From NCBI GenBank assembly GCA_002712125.1, contig PASL01000023.1, forward strand, positions 52,382 to 58,804: DNA of 6,423 nucleotides. Reading direction: 5' to 3'. The translations under genes and the position numbers were made by a program. Shown piece after piece: positions 1 through 4,795 of the stretch; the stretch's first letter is position 1; each line of letters begins with the position of its first letter. The DNA is from Chloroflexota bacterium (GTDB lineage Bacteria; Chloroflexota; Dehalococcoidia; Lucifugimonadales; Lucifugimonadaceae). The notes under the pieces were generated by a model. That model was not told where the DNA came from and ran no database searches. It saw nothing but the letters and a program-made list of their open reading frames with translations.

Positions 1-1269
1 ATGCTAGCTAAACAAAAAATTATTACGGAAAAAGATAAACAAAAAATTATTTCCGGTCTATTGCAAATAAAAAAAGAAATATCAAGTAAAAGATTTGAAT
101 GGAAATCTGAATTAGAAGATATACATATGAATATAGAAAGTAGACTTTACGATCATATTGGAGAAATAGCAGGCAAGTTACATACAGCGAGATCAAGAAA
201 TGACCAAGTTGTAACTGATGTTAGAATGTGGACTAAAAAGACATGTGTACAAATGATTTCAAAAATTTCAGAATTACAATCTTCATTTATAAAAATTGCT
301 GAAGAAAATATTGATACAATACTTCCAGGATATACACATTTACAAAAAGGGCAACCCATTTTATTAGCTCATCATTTTTTAGCATATTATGAAATGCTTA
401 AGAGAGATTTGAATCGTTTCAAGCAAGTTTATAGCAGTGCAGATGTGATGATCTTGGGGTCTGGTGCATTATCAGGGGTTAGTTATCCTGTAGACAGAGA
501 ATGGTTAGCAAAAGAGTTAGAATTTTCAAATATTTCAAACAATTCTATGGATGGAGTTTCTGATAGGGATTTTATCATTGAATTCATAAATGCTTGTTCT
601 TTAGTTATGACTCATTTATCTAGATTTAGTGAAGAGATAATTATTTGGTCATCAGAAGAATTTCAATTCGTAAAAATTTCAGATGAATTTTCAACTGGCT
701 CTAGTATGATGCCTCAAAAAAGAAACCCAGATTATGCCGAATTAATTAGAGGTAAAACAGGCAGTGTCTTTGGTTCCTTAATTGGTATGTTTACAATATT
801 AAAGGGATTACCACTAACATATAATAGAGATTTACAAGAAGACAAAAAGCACCTTTTTGAAGCTGCATCTACAACAAATAAGTGCTTAGATGTTGCTGAT
901 GGAATAATTCAGAGTATAAAAATAAACAAAGAAATAATGCTTTCCTCAGCCAAAAATAGTTTTATTCTAGCAACAGATATAGCAGATTATTTAGTGAAAA
1001 AAGGAATACCTTTTAGAGAGTCATATGTGATTATTTCTAACTTAACAAAAGAATTAATTAAGAAAAATATAATGATTTCTGAACTAACAATAAATGACTA
1101 CAAAAAATGCTCTGAATACTTTGAAGAAGATATTCTGAATCTAAGTTTGAAAACAGCTCTTGAATCAAGAAATTCTGTTGGTGGAACTGCAAAAAATATT
1201 GTGGAAAAAGCCTTAAGTAATGCGAAAAAAGAGATAAAATTAGTTACTGATCATTATGAAAAAAATTAG
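1..1269 (+). CDS. argH: Argininosuccinate lyase, 5'-partial (start lies upstream of the window)
   Basis: Argininosuccinate lyase splits argininosuccinate into arginine and fumarate, the last step of arginine biosynthesis, as a cytosolic homotetramer of the fumarase/aspartase superfamily. The visible 422 residues carry the family hallmarks in order: TARSRNDQ (63-69), YTHLQKGQP (111-119, with the conserved His113), the GSGALSG segment (153-159), DGVSDRDF (184-191), and the superfamily signature GSSMMPQKRNP (233-243) on the catalytic serine loop. DLQEDKKHLFEA (278-289) and SRNSVGGTA (389-397) complete the C-terminal part. Family members are about 460 residues and begin with a WGGRF-type segment that is absent here. 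The Met encoded at position 1 aligns with an internal Met in the family (the MLAKQ.IIT segment), so it is probably not the true start and roughly 40-50 codons are missing. The 3' end overlaps rpe by 14 bases, suggesting cotranscription. Identification is firm; only the start is undetermined. Confidence 0.96.
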   Translation: MLAKQKIITEKDKQKIISGLLQIKKEISSKRFEWKSELEDIHMNIESRLYDHIGEIAGKLHTARSRNDQVVTDVRMWTKKTCVQMISKISELQSSFIKIAEENIDTILPGYTHLQKGQPILLAHHFLAYYEMLKRDLNRFKQVYSSADVMILGSGALSGVSYPVDREWLAKELEFSNISNNSMDGVSDRDFIIEFINACSLVMTHLSRFSEEIIIWSSEEFQFVKISDEFSTGSSMMPQKRNPDYAELIRGKTGSVFGSLIGMFTILKGLPLTYNRDLQEDKKHLFEAASTTNKCLDVADGIIQSIKINKEIMLSSAKNSFILATDIADYLVKKGIPFRESYVIISNLTKELIKKNIMISELTINDYKKCSEYFEEDILNLSLKTALESRNSVGGTAKNIVEKALSNAKKEIKLVTDHYEKN

Positions 1270-1918
1270 AATTTCTCCATCAATTTTAGCTGCAGATTTC
1301 TTGAATTTATATGACTCCATAAAAGAAATAGAAAATGCAGGTGCTGACGAGATACATTACGATGTAATGGATGGCATGTTTGTACCTAATATAACTTTTG
1401 GATTGCCTATTTTAGATTCGATAAGAGCTATAACTAATCTAAAAATAGATGTACATATGATGGTAGAAGAGCCTGTAAGATTTATAGATGAATTCGAGAG
1501 AAGTGGTGCTGACATATTCACTATTCACTATGAAGCATGTAAAAATATTGAAGATTCTATAAAAAAAATAAAAAATAGTAAAATGAAACTTGGTATTTCA
1601 ATAAAACCTAGTACAGATGTAAAATCAATTTTTCCATATATAGAAACTGTAGATAGAATATTGATAATGACAGTAGAGCCAGGATTTGGAGGACAGGCCT
1701 TTAACGAAAATATGATAACAAAAATATCAACTATAAAAAATTATTTGATTGAAAAAAATTTTGATATCGATATTGCTGTTGATGGTGGGATTAAGGTTGA
1801 AAATTCTAACAAAGTCATAGATGCAGGAGCAAATGTTTTAATCTCAGGGACAGGAATATTCAACTACGGTAAAGGTGCAAAGTCTGCTATTTCAGAGTTG
1901 AGAAATTCTAAGAAATAA
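1256..1918 (+). CDS. rpe: Ribulose-phosphate 3-epimerase
   Basis: Rpe interconverts D-ribulose 5-phosphate and D-xylulose 5-phosphate in the pentose phosphate pathway (and the Calvin cycle where present), in the cytosol. The 220-residue product is full family length and a single TIM barrel. Visible motifs are SPSILAADF (7-15), HYDVMDGMFVPNITFG (34-49), DVHMMVEEP (65-73), MTVEPGFGGQAF (138-149) and AVDGGI (174-179), followed by the phosphate-binding GANVLISGTGIF region (191-202). The expected metal ligands are His34, Asp36, His67 and Asp176; the two Asp residues are the family's acid/base pair. The start is the ATG that gives the normal N-terminus just before SPSIL; it lies inside the end of argH (14-base overlap, different frame). 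No Shine-Dalgarno sequence is visible, so translational coupling to argH is likely. The gene converges with rpmB, with four bases between stops and no terminator hairpin in between. Confidence 0.97.
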   Translation: MKKIRISPSILAADFLNLYDSIKEIENAGADEIHYDVMDGMFVPNITFGLPILDSIRAITNLKIDVHMMVEEPVRFIDEFERSGADIFTIHYEACKNIEDSIKKIKNSKMKLGISIKPSTDVKSIFPYIETVDRILIMTVEPGFGGQAFNENMITKISTIKNYLIEKNFDIDIAVDGGIKVENSNKVIDAGANVLISGTGIFNYGKGAKSAISELRNSKK

Positions 1919-1927
1919 TAAGTTATT
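1912..1927. repeat. Left arm of 16-base inverted repeat flanking rpmB
   Basis: The plus strand reads GAAATAATAAGTTATT, an exact reverse complement of 2197-2212. This arm contains the stop codons of both rpe (1916-1918) and rpmB (1923-1925). The match ends on both sides after 16 bases. It is AT-rich, so coincidence is possible, but the two arms bracket exactly one gene. Confidence 0.6.
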
Positions 1928-2147
1928 CAGCAGAAAGAGAAATGCCTTTTTTATCTAAAGTTCTTATTTCTCGTGCTGTTAATTTGATTCTATATTTTTT
2001 ACCGTCAATTACTACCCACTTGTTTTGTAAATTAGGCTTAGACATTTTTCTGGTTGCATTAAGTGCATGCGAACGTTTATTTCCAAATAAAGGTTTTGGT
2101 TTGGGACCTAATCCCAATTTTTCTCTCAACTGATCAGATGATGGCAT
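1923..2147 (-). CDS. rpmB: Large ribosomal subunit protein bL28, atypical N-terminus
   Basis: A 74-residue basic protein matching ribosomal protein L28 of the 50S subunit. The recognisable core runs from residue 21: FGNKRSHALNATRK (21-34), KPNLQNKW (37-44), VIDGKKYRIKLTAREIRT (46-63) and DKKGI (65-69), which follows the family pattern GN.vSHa.n.TkR, PNLQ, dGk..ri.v.ar.lrt. It is odd before residue 21: the usual short start with a C..CGK motif is replaced by SSDQLREKLGLGPKPKP, and the protein has no cysteine, so it cannot form the zinc-binding type of L28. The ATG at 2145-2147 is supported by AGGA (complement of 2155-2158) seven bases upstream, the only clear Shine-Dalgarno site in the window. 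The gene is convergent with rpe and divergent from fakA, as rpmB is beside yloV in Bacillus. A 16-base inverted repeat flanks it. The L28 call rests on core motifs plus context. Confidence 0.88.
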   Translation of the reverse strand: MPSSDQLREKLGLGPKPKPLFGNKRSHALNATRKMSKPNLQNKWVVIDGKKYRIKLTAREIRTLDKKGISLSAE

Positions 2148-2196
2148 AAAAGAATCCTAAAAAGTTTTTATATAAATTATTCTATATGTTTTTATA

Positions 2197-2212
2197 AATA
2201 ACTTATTATTTC
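2197..2212. repeat. Right arm of 16-base inverted repeat flanking rpmB
   Basis: The plus strand reads AATAACTTATTATTTC, the exact reverse complement of 1912-1927, 284 bases away. It sits 50-65 bases upstream of the rpmB start codon. If transcription of rpmB begins further upstream, the arm would be in its 5' leader and could pair with the stop-codon region of the same mRNA. No function is established from sequence alone. Confidence 0.6.
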
Positions 2213-2222
2213 AGCAAATAAA

Positions 2223-2240
2223 TTGTTAAGTATTTGTTAA
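2223..2240. repeat. Tandem TTGTTAA pair, 11-base spacing
   Basis: TTGTTAA occurs at 2223-2229 and again at 2234-2240, start to start 11 bases, about one helical turn, so both copies face the same side of the DNA. They lie just before the 18-base palindrome at 2244-2261. This may be a paired protein-binding site, alternative -35 elements, or chance in AT-rich DNA. Confidence 0.4.
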
Positions 2241-2243
2241 ATT

Positions 2244-2261
2244 AATAGTAATATTACTATT
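2244..2261. promoter_or_regulatory. Perfect 18-base palindrome upstream of fakA (candidate operator)
   Basis: AATAGTAATATTACTATT is perfectly self-complementary over 18 bases, centred between 2252 and 2253 and ending 25 bases before the fakA start codon. Its size and two-fold symmetry suit a dimeric repressor, and it overlaps the tentative -10 region for fakA. It lacks a spacer loop and GC-rich stem, so it is not a typical terminator. It does not resemble the FapR operator as I remember it. The cognate regulator is unknown. Confidence 0.42.
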
Positions 2262-2286
2262 TTATACGTAAATTAAAACTTTTTCC

Positions 2287-3930
2287 ATGGCAATAAAAGG
2301 CAATATCAAATTAAACTCACTCGATTCGAGTCAATTAATCAATGCTATTGAATCATTTTCAGTTTTACTTAATCTAAATATTGAAACTATTAATGCCTTA
2401 AACGTTTTTCCAGTTCCCGATGGTGATACTGGCACAAATATGTACTTATCCATTAAATATATTTTAGAAAATTTAAACGATGAAGATAGTGAAAAGCCAA
2501 TAAATTCACTAGCAAAAGATATAGCGAAGTTGAGCCTACTTGGTGCTAGGGGTAATTCAGGCTTGATTCTTTCACAATTTTTTAAGGGGTTATCTCAATC
2601 CTTAGAAAACAAAAATATATTAGATTCAAATAGTTTTGCTAAATGCTTAGAATATGCAACAAAAAATGCTTATGATTCACTTCCTAACCCTGTAGAAGGA
2701 ACAATGATTACGGTTTTTCGTGAATGTGCAGATCAAGCAAAATTAGAAATAATTAAAAATTCAAATTTATCAGAATTAATTTCCAATGTAACAAAAACAT
2801 CTATTGAGTCTGTTAGAAATACACCCAAATTATTACCAGTTTTAGATGAAGCCGATGTAATTGATTCTGGGGGTTTTGGGTTTCTCGTGATACTAACAGC
2901 ATTTAGTAACTTCATAAACCAAGATAAATCTCCAATGAAAAGATTAGAAGTTCCTATGCCAGATTCTAAATCTTTTACTGGAAAAATCAACAAACAATTT
3001 TTATCTGAACATGAATTAGATGAATGGGGCTTTTGTACAACATTTTCAGTAGAAACTAATGATAAAAAATTAGACTTAAAATCGATACAAAAAGAATTAG
3101 AATTAATTGGAAAATCTGTAGCCGTTGATGCTATGGAAAATATCCTAAAAATTCATGTACATGTCGAAAACTCTGATACCGCAATAATATACGGGAAAAA
3201 ACTTGGCAAAGTTTCAAATATAGAAATTGGAAATATGGATAAACAATTTTTTAACATGAAAAATAAAAAACTCGAATCTCAATATAATTACGAAATAATC
3301 ACCTTTGCTTCAGGTGAAGGAATAGCTGAGCTTATTGATAGTGCTGGATGGGGTATCACTAAAGTCATCAGATTAAATAAAAATGGTTTACCTTCTATAT
3401 CTGAGATACTCGAGGTCATTAATAACTGCGAATCGGATAACATTATTCTTATAACTAATAACCCTAATCTTATAGCAACAACAAACCAAATTAATGAATT
3501 AACGAAAAAAATAGTTAAGGTTATACCAACTAAAAATGAACAAGAAGGAGTTTCTGCACTTTTTGCCTTTAATCCTGACAGTGACATAAATATAAACTCA
3601 AAACTCATGGAAGAAAGTTACATGAGCATTTCTAGTGGATATATAGCAAAATCTAGTAGAAATGTAACTTTAAATAATATAGATATAAAAAAAGATATGT
3701 ACTTTGGAATATTAGATAAAATAGTTCACAATACTGGAAAAAATAAATTAGAAGTACTAAATTCCTTAATAAACGATAACATAAAAGAGGAAAAATTTAT
3801 TACAATTTTTTCAAAAGATAAACTTAATAATTATGAAGTTGAAGAAATTGAAGACCTTTTAAGTAATTATGAAATTGAAATTATATATGGTGGACAATTA
3901 TTACAAGACTTCTTAATTTCAGCAGAATGA
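2287..3930 (+). CDS. fakA: Fatty acid kinase catalytic subunit FakA (DAK2 domain / YloV family)
   Basis: FakA phosphorylates a fatty acid bound to FakB, giving acyl-phosphate that enters phospholipid synthesis. The 547 residues match the usual length and three-part build. The N-terminal DAK2 kinase domain (about 10-205) has NALNVFPVPDGDTGTNM (36-52; Asp45 and Asp47 as likely Mg-ATP ligands), LGARGNSGLILSQF (85-98), NPVEGTM (134-140) and DEADVIDSGGFGF (187-199). The middle domain (about 240-320) has WGFCTTF and IHVHVEN; Cys250, His290 and His292 fall where a zinc site is reported in Staphylococcus FakA. The C-terminal domain (about 335-547) has ASGEGIAEL (341-349), LITNNPNL (388-395) and KVIPTKNEQEGVSALFAFNP (411-430). 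An in-frame TAA at 2269-2271 and no later Met before residue 52 fix the start, despite no Shine-Dalgarno sequence. It leads a fakA-fakB-recG operon. Physiological substrate is inferred from the family. Confidence 0.95.
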   Translation: MAIKGNIKLNSLDSSQLINAIESFSVLLNLNIETINALNVFPVPDGDTGTNMYLSIKYILENLNDEDSEKPINSLAKDIAKLSLLGARGNSGLILSQFFKGLSQSLENKNILDSNSFAKCLEYATKNAYDSLPNPVEGTMITVFRECADQAKLEIIKNSNLSELISNVTKTSIESVRNTPKLLPVLDEADVIDSGGFGFLVILTAFSNFINQDKSPMKRLEVPMPDSKSFTGKINKQFLSEHELDEWGFCTTFSVETNDKKLDLKSIQKELELIGKSVAVDAMENILKIHVHVENSDTAIIYGKKLGKVSNIEIGNMDKQFFNMKNKKLESQYNYEIITFASGEGIAELIDSAGWGITKVIRLNKNGLPSISEILEVINNCESDNIILITNNPNLIATTNQINELTKKIVKVIPTKNEQEGVSALFAFNPDSDININSKLMEESYMSISSGYIAKSSRNVTLNNIDIKKDMYFGILDKIVHNTGKNKLEVLNSLINDNIKEEKFITIFSKDKLNNYEVEEIEDLLSNYEIEIIYGGQLLQDFLISAE

Positions 3931-4788
3931 ATGGATAAAAAAATGAAAATAGCAGTAGTTACAGATAGCACGTCTGATATTCCAGAAAATATCGCCAAAA
4001 AAAATAAAATAAATGTAGTACCATTAAATTTACACGTAGAAAATAAAACATATTTAGACAATATAGATATTTCTGCTGATGAATTGTATAAAATGCTACC
4101 TTCTTCGAATGTAGTACCTACTACTTCTGCTCCATCTGCAGGAACGTTTATAGAAGTTTATGAAAAACTTCTTAAGTCATATGATCAAATCATTTCTATT
4201 CATATTTCTTCAAAATTAAGTTTGACATATGACTCCGCTGTAAATGCTGCAAAAGAAATTAATAAGAAAAAAAAATTAGTGGAAGTTGTAAATTCAGAAA
4301 CCGCTTCAATGGCTATGGGACTGACTGCAATGATTGTTGCAGACACAATTAATAAAAAACATATAAATATTGATGAAGCAAAAGAACTAAGTAAAAATTT
4401 GAGTGAAAGGTCAACATTCTTAGGAATGGTACCATCATTAAAATACTTAGTCAGAGGCGGAAGAATTGGTAAAGCTAAAGGTTTTGTTGGTTCATTATTA
4501 AAATTCAAACCTATACTTACAATGGAAGACGGTGAAGCGCATCCGTTAGTTAGAGTTAGAAGTATAGAAAAGGGTATAAATAAACTAAAAGAATTGGCTC
4601 AAGAAAATGCACCATTGGAAAAGATTTCAGTTTTATACACAACAGAAAAAAATAAAGCAGAAGAAATTGCAGAAGACATAAAACTATTTGATAAAAAACT
4701 TGATCCAATTATTGCTCAACTAGGTCCAGTAATTGGAGCACATTTAGGACCTAATGTATTAGGACTTGGTTATATTAAATCATTATAA
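3931..4788 (+). CDS. fakB: DegV-family fatty-acid-binding protein (FakB)
   Basis: DegV/FakB proteins bind one fatty acid in a buried tunnel and present its carboxylate to FakA. The 285-residue product is full length. Motifs in order are VTDSTSDIP (10-18), TTSAPSAGTF (64-73), IHISSKLSLTYDSA (90-103), the VNSETASMAMG segment (120-130), LVRGGRIGKAKGFVGSLLKFKP (within 173-194) and GPVIGAHLGPNVLGLGY (265-281). His271 and the Ser/Thr residues of the TSxPS and SSKLS loops match the family's carboxylate-binding network. Two common positions differ: the usual TSQPS is TSAPS, and the usual SSKLSGTY is SSKLSLTY. ATG 3931 directly follows the fakA TGA with no gap, so coupling is likely; Met5 (ATG 3943), just before KIAVVTDS, is an alternative start. 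Neither has a Shine-Dalgarno sequence. Adjacency to fakA makes it the probable partner, though the chain-length or saturation preference cannot be read from sequence. Confidence 0.93.
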   Translation: MDKKMKIAVVTDSTSDIPENIAKKNKINVVPLNLHVENKTYLDNIDISADELYKMLPSSNVVPTTSAPSAGTFIEVYEKLLKSYDQIISIHISSKLSLTYDSAVNAAKEINKKKKLVEVVNSETASMAMGLTAMIVADTINKKHINIDEAKELSKNLSERSTFLGMVPSLKYLVRGGRIGKAKGFVGSLLKFKPILTMEDGEAHPLVRVRSIEKGINKLKELAQENAPLEKISVLYTTEKNKAEEIAEDIKLFDKKLDPIIAQLGPVIGAHLGPNVLGLGYIKSL

Positions 4789-4795
4789 CTAACTA

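Larger units (their letters stand above)
2148..2286. promoter_or_regulatory. Divergent rpmB / fakA intergenic promoter region
   Basis: This 139-base AT-rich gap is the only real intergenic space and must hold promoters for rpmB (leftward) and the fakA-fakB-recG operon (rightward). For fakA, TTGTTA (2234-2239) and TATTTT (2258-2263), 18 bases apart, form a weak sigma-70-like pair. For rpmB, TTAACA read on the minus strand (2229-2224) is followed after 15 bases by TAATAA, also weak. Such AT-rich sequence yields chance matches easily, so the region is supported by gene layout and the individual boxes are tentative. Confidence 0.5.

Noticed and set aside
153..359. Minus-strand open frame of 68 codons with several cysteines inside argH
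   Set aside because: It is opposite the conserved TARSRNDQ and YTHLQ segments of ArgH and has no independent support.
1926..1935. TTCAGCAGAA shared between the rpmB 3' end and the fakA 3' end (3918-3927)
   Set aside because: The ten bases encode a similar SAE C-terminus on opposite strands; short, with no flanking similarity, so treated as coincidence.
1942..2133. Plus-strand open frame of 63 codons across rpmB
   Set aside because: It is antisense to the L28 core, which has clear family motifs and a good ribosome-binding site on the other strand.
2244..2261. Palindrome as a rho-independent terminator
   Set aside because: It has no loop, almost no GC pairs, and lies upstream of the fakA start between two divergent genes, where no transcript is expected to end.
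3288..3608. Minus-strand open frame of 106 codons inside fakA
   Set aside because: It lies wholly opposite the conserved C-terminal domain of FakA, has no recognisable motif or ribosome site, and reads like the antisense of an AT-rich gene.
4267..4275. Run of nine A in fakB as a possible frameshift or slippage site
   Set aside because: The frame is intact on both sides and the product is full length with all motifs, so no programmed frameshift is indicated.
4200..4508. Minus-strand open frame of 102 codons inside fakB
   Set aside because: It is antisense to conserved DegV motifs; the hydrophobic look comes from the complement of Lys/Glu-rich codons.
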